A stretch of DNA of 64,000 nucleotides from an uncultured Oceanospirillales bacterium. Lineage in GTDB: Bacteria; Pseudomonadota; Gammaproteobacteria; Xanthomonadales; SZUA-36. The DNA is taken from assembly GCA_913055655.1 (NCBI GenBank), contig CAJXKA010000004.1, forward strand, positions 1-64,000, written 5' to 3'. The position numbers and the translations under genes were made by a program. The notes under the pieces are model-generated. The model had not been told where the DNA came from, did not search any database, and saw only the letters and a program-made list of their open reading frames with translations. Positions within the stretch are counted from its first letter, which is position 1; each line of letters starts with the position of its first letter. Of the stretch, positions 16,950 to 25,554 are shown one piece after another.

Positions 16950-18797
16950 ATGAAACACGCACTGACCTCGCGACGACAGTTTGTCATGGGCATGGCCGCC
17001 GGCACCGGCCTGGTGTCGATGGGCGCCCTGCGCGCCGGCATCGCCGCCACCGGCAACATGCCCAGCCCGGTGCCGGAGCTTTCCGGCAACCGTTTCGGGC
17101 TGCGCATTGGCGAAGCCACGGTGAACTTCACCGGCAAGCCGCGCCGCGCGGTGCTCACCAACGGCAGCCTGCCGGCACCCGTGCTGCGCTGGCGCGAGGG
17201 TGAACGGGTCACGATTGATGTCACCAACACCCTGGCCGAAGACACTTCGATTCACTGGCACGGCCTGATCCTGCCGTCGAGCCAGGACGGCGTCCCGCAT
17301 ATCAGTGAAGGTTTTCCGGGCATCCGCCCCGGCGAGACCTTCACCTACCAGTTCGACGTGGTACAGAACGGCACCTACTGGTACCACAGTCATTCCGGCT
17401 TCCAGGAGCAGATCGGCCACTACGGCGCCATCGTCATCGAGCCGCGCGAGCCGGACCCGGTGAGTTACGACCGCGAGCACGTCATCGTGCTGTCCGACTG
17501 GACCGACGAAGACCCGCAGCACGTCTTTCACACGCTGAAGAAAAACGCCGAGTACTACAACTTCAACCAGCGCACCACCGGCGACCTGCTGGACGAGATC
17601 CAGGCGAAGGGTGTGGCCGCCACCTGGCGCGACCGCGCCATGTGGAACCGCATGCGCATGACCGACCGGGACATTTCCGACGTCACCGGCTACACCTACA
17701 CGTTCCTGATGAACGGCGCGGCACCGGCAGGCGGCTGGACCGGCCTGTTCAAACCGGGCGAGAAGGTCCGGCTGCGCATCATCAACGCCGCGGCGATGAC
17801 GATCTTCGACCTGCGCATTCCCGGCCTGGACATGAAAGTCGTGGCCAGCGACGGCCAGTACATCGAGCCCGTCAGCGTGGAAGAATTCCGCATCGGCGTG
17901 GCGGAGACTTACGACGTGGTGGTCGAACCAAAGGCCGACACTGCCTACTGCGTATTCGCCCAGGCCATCGACCGCAGCGGCTTCGCCCGCGGCACGCTGA
18001 CCCCCGACCCGGCCCTGGCCGTCGAACCGCCGCCGCTGGACCCCCGCCCGGTCCTCACCCACGGCGACATGGGCATGGGCGGCGCCCACGCGGGTCACGA
18101 CATGGGCGGCATGGATCACTCGTCCCACGACATGGGGCAAATGGACCATTCAGCCCACCAGATGTCGTCAACGGACCATTCAGGCCACAACATGTCCGGC
18201 AACGACCACCCAGGTCACCCGTCACCCGTCACCCGTCACCCCAGCCCCAGCCCAGGCGACGCCGGCATGGGCAGCGACGCCGAAATCGTCCACGCCGACA
18301 CCGAATACGGCCCCGGCATCGACATGCGCGCCGAAGAACCGATGATGCGCCTCGATGACCCCGGCGTCGGCCTGCGAAACAACGGCCGCCGCGTGCTGAC
18401 CTACGCCGACCTGCGCCACCTGGGACCCAGTCCTGACCCGCGCGAACCGTCACGCGAGATCCAGCTGCACCTGACCGGCAACATGCACCGCTACATGTGG
18501 TCCATGGACGGCATCGCCTTCGCCGACGCCGAGCCGCTGGAGTTCAGGCTGGGCGAGCGCCTGCGCGTGACCCTGGTCAACGACACGATGATGAACCACC
18601 CGATCCACCTGCACGGCATGTGGAGCGACCTGGAAACCGGCGACGGCGAACGCATCCCGCGCAAGCACACGGTCATCGTTCAGCCCGGCTCAAAGCTGAG
18701 CTACCTGGTCACCGCCGACGCCCCCGGCCCCTGGGCCTACCACTGTCACCTGCTCTACCACATGCCCGGCATGTTCCGGAAAGTGGTGGTGGCATGA
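16950..18797 (+). CDS. copA: Copper resistance multicopper oxidase CopA
   Basis: A periplasmic multicopper oxidase of the PcoA/CopA class that oxidises Cu(I) and sequesters copper. The Tat signal has TSRRQFVMG at the N-terminus. Copper-site motifs are HWHG near residue 100, TYWYHSHSG, and C-terminal NHPIHLHGMW and YHCHLLYHMPGMF. A Met/His-rich region of MDHS, HDM and GHNM units spans about residues 370-425. Directly after it, residues 422-431 are encoded by four copies of the GTCACCC heptamer, the reverse complement of the intergenic TGACGGG arrays. Unit number changes that are not multiples of three would shift the frame before the last copper sites. copB overlaps the stop (ATGA). No divergent copper regulator is present. 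Confidence 0.97.
   Translation: MKHALTSRRQFVMGMAAGTGLVSMGALRAGIAATGNMPSPVPELSGNRFGLRIGEATVNFTGKPRRAVLTNGSLPAPVLRWREGERVTIDVTNTLAEDTSIHWHGLILPSSQDGVPHISEGFPGIRPGETFTYQFDVVQNGTYWYHSHSGFQEQIGHYGAIVIEPREPDPVSYDREHVIVLSDWTDEDPQHVFHTLKKNAEYYNFNQRTTGDLLDEIQAKGVAATWRDRAMWNRMRMTDRDISDVTGYTYTFLMNGAAPAGGWTGLFKPGEKVRLRIINAAAMTIFDLRIPGLDMKVVASDGQYIEPVSVEEFRIGVAETYDVVVEPKADTAYCVFAQAIDRSGFARGTLTPDPALAVEPPPLDPRPVLTHGDMGMGGAHAGHDMGGMDHSSHDMGQMDHSAHQMSSTDHSGHNMSGNDHPGHPSPVTRHPSPSPGDAGMGSDAEIVHADTEYGPGIDMRAEEPMMRLDDPGVGLRNNGRRVLTYADLRHLGPSPDPREPSREIQLHLTGNMHRYMWSMDGIAFADAEPLEFRLGERLRVTLVNDTMMNHPIHLHGMWSDLETGDGERIPRKHTVIVQPGSKLSYLVTADAPGPWAYHCHLLYHMPGMFRKVVVA
18214..18241. repeat. Heptamer array (GTCACCC)x4 inside copA
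   Basis: Four exact tandem copies of GTCACCC, the reverse complement of GGGTGAC, lie within the copA reading frame and encode a His/Pro/Ser/Val/Thr/Arg stretch after the Met-rich region. It belongs to the same repeat family as the arrays at 19494, 26074 and 31841, but in the opposite orientation. Confidence 0.95.
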
Positions 18798-19492
18798 GGC
18801 GCGCACTCACAACGTTCCTGGCGCTGGCCACCGCGCCGGCCTGGGCGATGGAAAATGATGATCCATTGCTCGCCTCCGTGCTGGTCGAGGAGCTGGAATG
18901 GCGCGCCGACGGCGGCGATTCCGGCGCCGGCTGGGACATCCAGGGCTGGCTGGGTTACGACATCAACAAGTTCCGCTTCAAGACCGAGGGCGAGTGGGAT
19001 GACGACGAAAACGTGGAAGCCGCCGACTTCCAGGCGCTGTATTCACGCGCGATCGCGCCCTACTGGGACATCCAGGCCGGCTGGCGTCGCGAACTGGAGC
19101 CGGGCGAGGACCGCGACTGGGCCGTTATCGGCATCCAGGGCCTGGTACCGTGGCACTTCGAAGTCGACGCCAGCCTGTTTGTCGGTGAAAGCGGCCGCAC
19201 CGCCGCCCGCGTCGAAGCCGAATACGAATTCCTGCTCACACAGCGCTGGGTGCTGACCCCGAAACTGGAGCTGAACGCTCACGGCAAGGACGATCCCGAA
19301 CGCGGCATCGGCAGCGGTTTAAGCAACCTCGAGACCGGCCTGCGCCTGCGCTACGAAATCCGCCGCGAATTCGCCCCCTACATCGGCATCCACCACGAAC
19401 GTCTCTTCGGCGACACCGCCGATTACGCCGAAGCAGAGGGCCACGGCGACACCGAAACCCGCTGGGTGATCGGCCTACGCGCCTGGTTCTGA
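18794..19492 (+). CDS. copB: Copper resistance protein B
   Basis: CopB/PcoB is an outer-membrane beta-barrel partner of CopA. The 232-residue protein has a signal peptide (LTTFLALATAPAWA), then alternating amphipathic strands: GWLGYDINKFRFKTEGEW, YWDIQAGWRREL, and the family tail GLRLRYEIRREFAPYIGIHHER and TRWVIGLRAWF ending in Phe. The Met-rich N-terminal region of longer CopB proteins is missing. The ATG overlaps the copA stop. A heptamer array begins two bases after the stop. Confidence 0.93.
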   Translation: MRRALTTFLALATAPAWAMENDDPLLASVLVEELEWRADGGDSGAGWDIQGWLGYDINKFRFKTEGEWDDDENVEAADFQALYSRAIAPYWDIQAGWRRELEPGEDRDWAVIGIQGLVPWHFEVDASLFVGESGRTAARVEAEYEFLLTQRWVLTPKLELNAHGKDDPERGIGSGLSNLETGLRLRYEIRREFAPYIGIHHERLFGDTADYAEAEGHGDTETRWVIGLRAWF

Positions 19493-19493
19493 C

Positions 19494-19549
19494 GGTGACG
19501 GGTGACGGGTGACGGGTGACGGGTGACGGGTGACGGGTGACGGGTGACG
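19494..19549. repeat. Heptamer array (GGTGACG)x8 between copB and hemJ
   Basis: Eight exact heptamers fill almost the entire 59-bp gap between the convergent stops of copB and hemJ. No hairpin terminator is visible in this gap, so the array takes the place where a bidirectional terminator would be expected. Confidence 0.97.
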
Positions 19550-19551
19550 GG

Positions 19552-19968
19552 TCAGAAGGGTTTCGTGACGGCCAGGATGACGACAATCACCAGCGCAAGC
19601 GCCGGCGCCTCGTTGAACCAGCGGTACCACTTGTGCGAACGGGTGTTGCGGTCGGCGGCGAAATCCTTCACCAGGTAAACGCACCACACGTGGTAGGCGG
19701 TCAGCGCCAGCACGAACATCAGTTTCACACGTAGCCAGCCGGTCGCCATCAGCACCGGGGCCATGTGGATCAGCGCCAGGCCGAATAGCCACGTCAGCGC
19801 CCCGCCGATATGGGTCATGACCATCAGCTTGCGCTCCATCACCTTGAACGTGGCGGAAGTGGCCTCGTCTTCGGTTTGTGCGTGGTAGACGAACAGTCGC
19901 GGCAGGTAGAACAGCCCGGCGAACCAGGTGACCATGAAAATGATGTGGAAGGCTTTGAGCCAGAGCAT
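19552..19968 (-). CDS. hemJ: Protoporphyrinogen IX oxidase HemJ
   Basis: HemJ is the small membrane protein that oxidises protoporphyrinogen IX in bacteria lacking HemG and HemY. The 138-residue protein has four hydrophobic helices, the family start [28 protein letters not shown] with its conserved His, the central [15 protein letters not shown], and [13 protein letters not shown] near the end. The ATG at 19968 gives the expected length; the frame stays open to 20031. It is divergent from erpA. Confidence 0.92.
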   Translation of the reverse strand: MLWLKAFHIIFMVTWFAGLFYLPRLFVYHAQTEDEATSATFKVMERKLMVMTHIGGALTWLFGLALIHMAPVLMATGWLRVKLMFVLALTAYHVWCVYLVKDFAADRNTRSHKWYRWFNEAPALALVIVVILAVTKPF

Positions 19969-20043
19969 GTCAGGGCTTCCGGTTTTCCCAGATTCAACAA
20001 TATCAGACTTGCTGTAGTGCGAGCGAGACAACCCACCCGCCCA

Positions 20044-20072
20044 TTGAAAAACCGCACATCCGGCGTCATATT
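20044..20072 (+). promoter_or_regulatory. Candidate sigma-70 promoter giving a leaderless erpA mRNA
   Basis: TTGAAA (20044-20049) and CATATT (20067-20072) are separated by exactly 17 bp. The predicted transcription start falls on or within a base or two of the A of the erpA ATG at 20079, and no Shine-Dalgarno sequence lies between. Confidence 0.5.
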
Positions 20073-20078
20073 TGGCGC

Positions 20079-20453
20079 ATGGCTACCGCGATTGAAACCC
20101 CCAGCACCGAAACGCCCGCCGGCGGCGAAGACCTCGTTTTCACCGAGGCCGCGGCGCGCAAGGTGATGGAGCTGATCCTGGACGAGAAGAACCCGGAGCT
20201 TAACCTGCGGGTGTATATCTCCGGGGGCGGCTGTTCGGGGTTCCAGTACGGCTTCATGTTCGATGAGAACAGCGCCGAGGACGATATTCGCGTCACGCGC
20301 GACGGCGTGACGTTGCTGGTCGATCCGCTCAGCTACCAGTACCTGGCCGGCGCCGAGGTGGACTACACCGAGAGCCTGCAGGGTGCACAGTTTGTCATCA
20401 AGAACCCCAACGCCTCGACCACCTGCGGTTGCGGCTCGTCGTTCTCGGTCTAG
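20079..20453 (+). CDS. erpA: Iron-sulfur cluster insertion protein ErpA
   Basis: An A-type carrier that delivers Fe-S clusters to target apo-proteins such as IspG. The 124-residue protein has the three conserved cysteines: [11 protein letters not shown] and the C-terminal CGCGSSFSV. The bases before the ATG (ATTTGGCGC) contain no ribosome site and a well-spaced promoter places the start of transcription at the ATG, so it may be translated leaderless. nudC follows after 18 bp. Confidence 0.98.
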   Translation: MATAIETPSTETPAGGEDLVFTEAAARKVMELILDEKNPELNLRVYISGGGCSGFQYGFMFDENSAEDDIRVTRDGVTLLVDPLSYQYLAGAEVDYTESLQGAQFVIKNPNASTTCGCGSSFSV

Positions 20454-20471
20454 GCGGACGGGGCGGGTCCC

Positions 20472-21470
20472 GTGGCGCTGAGTATCGACCGCTACTCGCG
20501 TTCCAACCGTAATCGATTCACTTCCGTAAGGCTTGACCGCCTGGTCGAGCAGCGTGACAACCCTGAATGGGTCAGCTCGGCGCTGGCCGCTGACGACGTG
20601 CATTTCGTGCCGCTGTGGCGCAGCCGCAGCCTGCTGGAGCGCGGTGATGAGGGCACCATCGCGGTCTACCTGCGCCCGGGCGAACTGGACGCCATCGACC
20701 GCATCCAACCGCCAACGCTGCTGGGCACCGACGAGAAACGCACCTACTTTGCCGTTTCCCTGACCGATGCGCAGAAAGACGCCGTGCTGGCGGCGCGGCC
20801 GGACGCGCGTTTCGCCAACCTGCGCATGGCCTCCATCGACATGGACGCCAAGCACGCCGGCATCCTGGCCTACGCCAAGGCGCTGCATTACTGGCAGCAC
20901 CGGCATCGTTTCTGCGGGGTCTGCGGCAACGCCAATCGCCTGTTGTCCGCCGGCCACCGGCTGAAATGCACCAACGAGGAATGCGCGCGCGAGACGTTTC
21001 CGCGCATCGACCCGGCCATCATCGTGCTCGTCACCCATGGCGATGCCTGCCTGCTGGGGCGCAACGCGCGCTGGCCGGAGAAGCGGTTTTCAACGCTGGC
21101 CGGTTTCGTGGAGCCGGGCGAGAGCCTGGAAGACGCCGTGGTGCGCGAGGTCTATGAAGAAGCCCAGGTGCAGCTGCGCGATATCCGTTACGTGTCGTCG
21201 CAGCCGTGGCCGTTCCCGGCCTCGTCGATGTGCGGTTTCTATGCCGAGGCCATCAGCCGCGACTGCGCCGTGTCGGACGAGCTCGAAGAGCTGCGCTGGT
21301 ACTCCACCGAAGAGCTCACCCGCGCGGTGCTGGCCGGCGAAGTGATCCTGTCGCCCACGGTCTCGATCGCGTTCCAGCTGCTGGCGGACTGGTTTGCGCG
21401 CGCCGGCGGCGGCGACCTGGAAGCCATTGCCCGCGAAGCGAAACACCGCCGCGAAGACACGCCGGACTGA
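20472..21470 (+). CDS. nudC: NAD(+)/NADH diphosphatase NudC
   Basis: NudC hydrolyses NADH to NMNH and AMP and removes NAD caps from RNA in E. coli. The 332-residue protein has an N-terminal domain, a Zn ribbon (FCGVCGN followed by LKCTNEEC), the FPRIDPAII motif, and a NUDIX box GFVEPGESLEDAVVREVYEE followed by the family SQPWPFPASSM. The residue after EEA in the box is Gln where Gly is usual. It starts with GTG, 18 bp after erpA. Confidence 0.95.
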   Translation: MALSIDRYSRSNRNRFTSVRLDRLVEQRDNPEWVSSALAADDVHFVPLWRSRSLLERGDEGTIAVYLRPGELDAIDRIQPPTLLGTDEKRTYFAVSLTDAQKDAVLAARPDARFANLRMASIDMDAKHAGILAYAKALHYWQHRHRFCGVCGNANRLLSAGHRLKCTNEECARETFPRIDPAIIVLVTHGDACLLGRNARWPEKRFSTLAGFVEPGESLEDAVVREVYEEAQVQLRDIRYVSSQPWPFPASSMCGFYAEAISRDCAVSDELEELRWYSTEELTRAVLAGEVILSPTVSIAFQLLADWFARAGGGDLEAIAREAKHRREDTPD

Positions 21471-21547
21471 GCCGGTTTCGGCACCTCAACCGGCCATGCT
21501 GGTAGAATTCACCCAGCCGCGGGGGGATCGCGGCCGGGGAACCTGAC

Positions 21548-22426
21548 ATGACCATTATTGCCATCCTGACCGCCTTTGCGCTGTGCTATTTCGTCCGCGA
21601 GCTCGGGCGCCTGCACCGTTTCGAGTGGCTGAAGGCCTTCAGCACGTACTGCAACGAGCGCCTGGGCGATGTACCCGGCTGGTCCGGCATCGCCGGCTTC
21701 CTGTTCTTTTTCGTCCTGCCGCTGCTGGCGGTCGGCCTCGTGCACGTGGTGGCGGTGTCGCTGCTCGGCACCCTCGGCGCCTTCCTGGTGGCCGTGGCGG
21801 TGCTGATCTACACGTTCGGGCCACATGACCTGGACACGGACATCGACGCCATCGTCCATGCCGGCGACGAGGAAGCGCAGGAAAAACAGGTTCGTGAACT
21901 GCTCGGCGACTGCCCCATCGACGAAAAAGCCTGCCAGGCGCTGGCCGTACGCTCGGTCTTCCGCGAAGCCTTGCAGCGCTGGTTCGGCACCGTGTTCTGG
22001 TTCGCCGTGCTCGGTATCTACGGCGCCGTGCTCTACCGTATCGCCGACCGCATCACCGAGGGCGACCTGGACCTGCCGCGTGGCCAGAAACGCCTGTTCA
22101 GCCGGCTGCGGCAGATTCTTGACTGGCCCGTGGCGCAGCTGATGACGCTGGCGCTGGCCATCGCCACCGATTTCGACTCTGTCTACCGCGCCTGGCGCAA
22201 GTACCACGACGAACAGGGCCACGGCTTGTTCGAAGGCGACAACGGATTTCTCTATACCGCCGCGCAGGACATCGTGCTCAGCGGCCGCGCCGCGCGCGAC
22301 GGCTACGCCGACCAGCTCGACGGCCCGCTGGCCAGCCTGAAGCAGGCCATGGACCTGGTCTGGCGTGTCATGGGCGTGTGGCTGACGGTACTGGCCATCC
22401 TGCTGCTGGTCGACGTTATCGCATGA
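21548..22426 (+). CDS. ampE: AmpE-like inner membrane protein
   Basis: AmpE is a polytopic inner-membrane protein found next to ampD in enterics and Pseudomonas and connected to beta-lactamase regulation. The 292-residue chain has four to five hydrophobic segments and the family landmarks ALCYFVRELGRLHRF, FGPHDLDTDI, RSVFREALQRWFGTVFWF and VLYRIADRI. ampD is not adjacent here. The stop overlaps the btuF ATG. Confidence 0.85.
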   Translation: MTIIAILTAFALCYFVRELGRLHRFEWLKAFSTYCNERLGDVPGWSGIAGFLFFFVLPLLAVGLVHVVAVSLLGTLGAFLVAVAVLIYTFGPHDLDTDIDAIVHAGDEEAQEKQVRELLGDCPIDEKACQALAVRSVFREALQRWFGTVFWFAVLGIYGAVLYRIADRITEGDLDLPRGQKRLFSRLRQILDWPVAQLMTLALAIATDFDSVYRAWRKYHDEQGHGLFEGDNGFLYTAAQDIVLSGRAARDGYADQLDGPLASLKQAMDLVWRVMGVWLTVLAILLLVDVIA

Positions 22427-23346
22427 CCGCGCCGCGATGCCGGGCGCCGTCCACCCAGGTTCACTGGCTGGGCACGCTTATCGCGATATTCCTGGCATTT
22501 CCCGCATTCGCAGAAATCCGCCTGCCCCAGGACGGTGGCGGCGAACTGGTGCTTGAAGCCCCCGCCGAACGCGTGATCACGCTGGCACCGCACCTGGCCG
22601 AGCTGGCCTGGGACGCGGGCGCCGGCGATACCCTGGTCGGCACCGTGGCCTGGTCCGACTACCCTGAACCGGTGACCGCGCTGCCGGAGATCGGTGATGC
22701 CTTCCGCTTCGACCTGGAACAGATTCTCGCGCTGCGCCCGGACCTGGTCATCGCCTGGGCCTCGGGCAACCCGGCGCCGGCGCTCATCGGCCTGGAAGAC
22801 CTCGGGCTGCCGGTGTGGCGCACCGAGATTCGCCAGCCGGCTGAGATCGCGACCCTGATCGAGGCGATCGGAGATGCGACGGGTCGCGACGGCAAAGCTG
22901 AGGACAGGGCTGGCGCCGTGCGCGAAAGGCTGGCCAAGCTGCGCGAGTCCAATGCCGGCCGGCGCCCGGTCAGCTACTTTTACCAGGTCGCCGAGCGCCC
23001 GCTTTACACGGTTTCCGGCGACCACCTTGTCAGTCACGGCCTGGCGCTGTGCGGCGGCCAGAATATCTTTGCCGACCTCGGCGAACTGGCGCCGCAGGTG
23101 GCGGCGGAAGCCGTTATCGCCGCCGACCCGGAGGTCATGTTCGCCGGCCGTTTCGAGGGCAGCGGCGAACCGCTGGCGCACTGGCGGGAATGGCCCCGGC
23201 TGCGCGCGGTAAAGCGCGACGCGCTGTTCACGCTGCCCGCCGAGAAGATCAACCGCGCCACGCCACGAATGTTGGACGCCGTGGAAGAGGCCTGTAAGCT
23301 GTTGGACGATTTTCGAGCGGACTCGCCGCAGGACAGCTGGGGATAA
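22423..23346 (+). CDS. btuF: Periplasmic cobalamin-binding protein BtuF
   Basis: The substrate-binding protein of the vitamin B12 ABC importer. The 307-residue protein has a signal sequence ending near FLAFPAFA, then the class III binding-protein fold with RVITLAPHLAELAWDAGAGD, GTVAWSDYPEPV, LRPDLVIAWASGNP and YTVSGDHLVSHGLALCGGQN. No btuC or btuD follows, so the permease and ATPase must be elsewhere. No cobalamin riboswitch is recognisable upstream; the gene overlaps ampE by four bases. Confidence 0.92.
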   Translation: MTAPRCRAPSTQVHWLGTLIAIFLAFPAFAEIRLPQDGGGELVLEAPAERVITLAPHLAELAWDAGAGDTLVGTVAWSDYPEPVTALPEIGDAFRFDLEQILALRPDLVIAWASGNPAPALIGLEDLGLPVWRTEIRQPAEIATLIEAIGDATGRDGKAEDRAGAVRERLAKLRESNAGRRPVSYFYQVAERPLYTVSGDHLVSHGLALCGGQNIFADLGELAPQVAAEAVIAADPEVMFAGRFEGSGEPLAHWREWPRLRAVKRDALFTLPAEKINRATPRMLDAVEEACKLLDDFRADSPQDSWG

Positions 23347-23351
23347 CACCA

Positions 23352-24557
23352 ATGAACGAAGCCCTGATTTCATCACCCGCCGGCGTCATGGCCGTGCTGA
23401 TTGCCGTGGTGGCTTTCTGGTTCTGGCTGGAAAAAGCCACGCAGTGGAAAGTCTTCAGTTACCTGCCGCCGCTGATCTTCATCTACGCCACCCCGGTGCT
23501 GCTGTCGAACAGCGGGCTGATTCCATTCAAGAGCGAGGCCTACGACTTCCTGCGCCACTATGGCCTGCCCGTGTTCATCGTGCTGATGCTGGTGAAGGTG
23601 GACGTGCTGGGCGCAGTGCGCATCATGGGCAAGGGCGTGTTCGTCATGCTGCTGGGCAGTGTCGGCGTGGTCGTGGGTGGCGTGCTGGCGTTCTGGCTCA
23701 GCCAGACCCTGTCCGGCGGCTGGTTCCCGTTGCCCGAAGACAGCTGGAAAGCGTTCGGTACACTCGCCGGCAGCTGGATCGGCGGCACCGGCAACATGAC
23801 CGCGGCCTACGCGGCGCTGGACGGTGAATCCCAGCACATGTCCATGGCCGCCGCCGCCGACCAGATGATCTACCTGGTCTGGCTGCCCATTTTGCTGGGC
23901 TCCAAGGCCTTCGCCGACCGCTTCAACCGCTGGGCGCGGGTACCCGAAGGGCGCATCGCCGCGATGGAGCGCGCCGCCGCGGCGCACGACGATGGTGAAT
24001 CGGCCCCGGATTTCGTCCACCTGGTTTACCTGGCGCTGCTGGCCGTCGCCATTACGGCGATTGCCATCACCCTGTCCGACAGACTGCCGCCCGTGGTGAT
24101 GGGTGGCGCCACCGTGGTCTCGGCCGGCACCTGGCTGGTCCTGCTGGTGACCACGATGGCGCTGGTCGCCTCGGCGACCCCCGCCCGGAAGCTGCCGGCG
24201 GCGCAGCCCATCGCGATGGCCATCATCTACGTGTACGTGGCCCGCGTGGGCGCCACGATGAACCTGACGGACATGGACTGGGGCGTGCTGGGCGGCTTTA
24301 TCGTCATGGCCTACGCCTGGATCATCGTCCACGGTGCCTTCATCCTGTTCGGCGCCTGGATCTTCCGCGTCGACGTGCATACCGTTGCCATCGCATCGGC
24401 CGCCAATATCGGCGGCGCGGCCTCGGCGCCCATCGTCGCCGCGCATCACCGCGAGTCGCTGGTGCCGGCGTCCATCCTGATGGCGCTGATCGGCTACGCG
24501 GTGGGCAACTACCTGGCCATCATCACCGGGCGCGTCGGCCAGATGCTGATCAGCTGA
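23352..24557 (+). CDS. DUF819 family membrane protein
   Basis: A 401-residue polytopic protein with about ten to twelve hydrophobic helices. Family features include PPLIFIYATPVLLSNSGLIP, LMLVKVDV, and two glycine-rich re-entrant-type segments, GSWIGGTGNM and ANIGGAASAPIVAAHHR, as in keto-acid and carboxylate transporter folds. DUF819 substrates are unknown. It begins 5 bp after btuF, but nothing in the sequence ties it to cobalamin. Confidence 0.85.
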   Translation: MNEALISSPAGVMAVLIAVVAFWFWLEKATQWKVFSYLPPLIFIYATPVLLSNSGLIPFKSEAYDFLRHYGLPVFIVLMLVKVDVLGAVRIMGKGVFVMLLGSVGVVVGGVLAFWLSQTLSGGWFPLPEDSWKAFGTLAGSWIGGTGNMTAAYAALDGESQHMSMAAAADQMIYLVWLPILLGSKAFADRFNRWARVPEGRIAAMERAAAAHDDGESAPDFVHLVYLALLAVAITAIAITLSDRLPPVVMGGATVVSAGTWLVLLVTTMALVASATPARKLPAAQPIAMAIIYVYVARVGATMNLTDMDWGVLGGFIVMAYAWIIVHGAFILFGAWIFRVDVHTVAIASAANIGGAASAPIVAAHHRESLVPASILMALIGYAVGNYLAIITGRVGQMLIS

Positions 24558-24567
24558 GGCTGTCGCC

Positions 24568-25554
24568 GTGACCGTTCGCAAACGCGTCGCGGAGTTGCTC
24601 GAGGCCCACCGGCCCGACGACCGTTGGGGCCGTCGCGTCGACTACTTCCTGATCGTCCTGATCCTGGCGAACGTCGTCGCCGTGATCCTGGAGACCGTCG
24701 AACCACTCGCGGCCCGGTTTGGAACGTTCTTCTGGACCTTCGAACTGTTCAGCGTCGTGGTTTTCACGGTGGAGTACGGCCTGCGATTGTGGTCCTGCGT
24801 CGAGCGTGAGTACCCCAACGACCCCGACCGCAAAATGACCCGCCTGCGTTGGGCATTATCACCGCTCGGCATTGTCGACCTGCTCGCCATCGCACCCTTT
24901 TATGCCGTGTTTTTCACCCATGCGGACCCGGCCAGTTCACTGCTGATGCTGCGCCTGTTCCGCGGGCTGCGGCTGTTGCGACTTTTCAAGCTGACCCGCT
25001 ACTCACCGGCGCTGAACCTGATGTTCTCGGTACTGCGCAAGGAAGCTGGCGTGCTGGCCGCCGCGGCCTCGCTGCTGCTGTTCATGCTGGTACTCGCGTC
25101 CTGGGGCATTTACGTCCTCGAGAAGGATGTCCAGCCCGAAGAGTTCCGGGACATTCCCACCGCCATGTGGTGGGCGGTCATCACGCTGACCACGGTCGGC
25201 TATGGTGACGTGGTGCCGATTACCCATGGTGGGCGCATTTTTGCGGGCATCATTTCACTCATCGGCATCGGCATGATGGCGTTACCGGCCGCGATTCTCG
25301 CGTCAGGCTTCTACCGCGAGGTGCACGACCGTAATGCGACCTATCGCCACGCGGTCGAGAAGGCGCTGAAGAGCGGAAGAATTGGTGAATCCGACGCCGA
25401 GGAGCTTGAAGAACTGCGCGAGAAACTGGGCATCGACAGCGAGGAAGCGATGAATACGCTGATCGAGGTCAGGCACGCCGGGGCGAACCGGAACCGGTGC
25501 CCCCACTGCGGCAAATGGCTGTCGGGGAACGACGCCGGATCAGCCGACGATTGA
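24568..25554 (+). CDS. Voltage-gated potassium channel family protein
   Basis: A six-helix ion channel of 328 residues with GTG start. S1-S3 lie in about residues 28-125, S4 carries spaced arginines (LRLFRGLRLLRLFK), and the pore helix is followed by the selectivity filter TTVGYGD, identical to K channels. The cytosolic C-terminus is helical and ends with a CPHCGKW knuckle, which could bind metal with other ligands. It ends overlapping convergent tspO by 15 bp. Confidence 0.92.
   Translation: MTVRKRVAELLEAHRPDDRWGRRVDYFLIVLILANVVAVILETVEPLAARFGTFFWTFELFSVVVFTVEYGLRLWSCVEREYPNDPDRKMTRLRWALSPLGIVDLLAIAPFYAVFFTHADPASSLLMLRLFRGLRLLRLFKLTRYSPALNLMFSVLRKEAGVLAAAASLLLFMLVLASWGIYVLEKDVQPEEFRDIPTAMWWAVITLTTVGYGDVVPITHGGRIFAGIISLIGIGMMALPAAILASGFYREVHDRNATYRHAVEKALKSGRIGESDAEELEELREKLGIDSEEAMNTLIEVRHAGANRNRCPHCGKWLSGNDAGSADD

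Noticed and set aside
19494..19549. Tandem repeats as a CRISPR array
   Set aside because: Units are 7 bp with no spacers, and no cas genes are present; the same holds for the other arrays.
22378..22440. Cobalamin riboswitch upstream of btuF
   Set aside because: btuF overlaps ampE by four bases, leaving no leader, and no B12-box was found.
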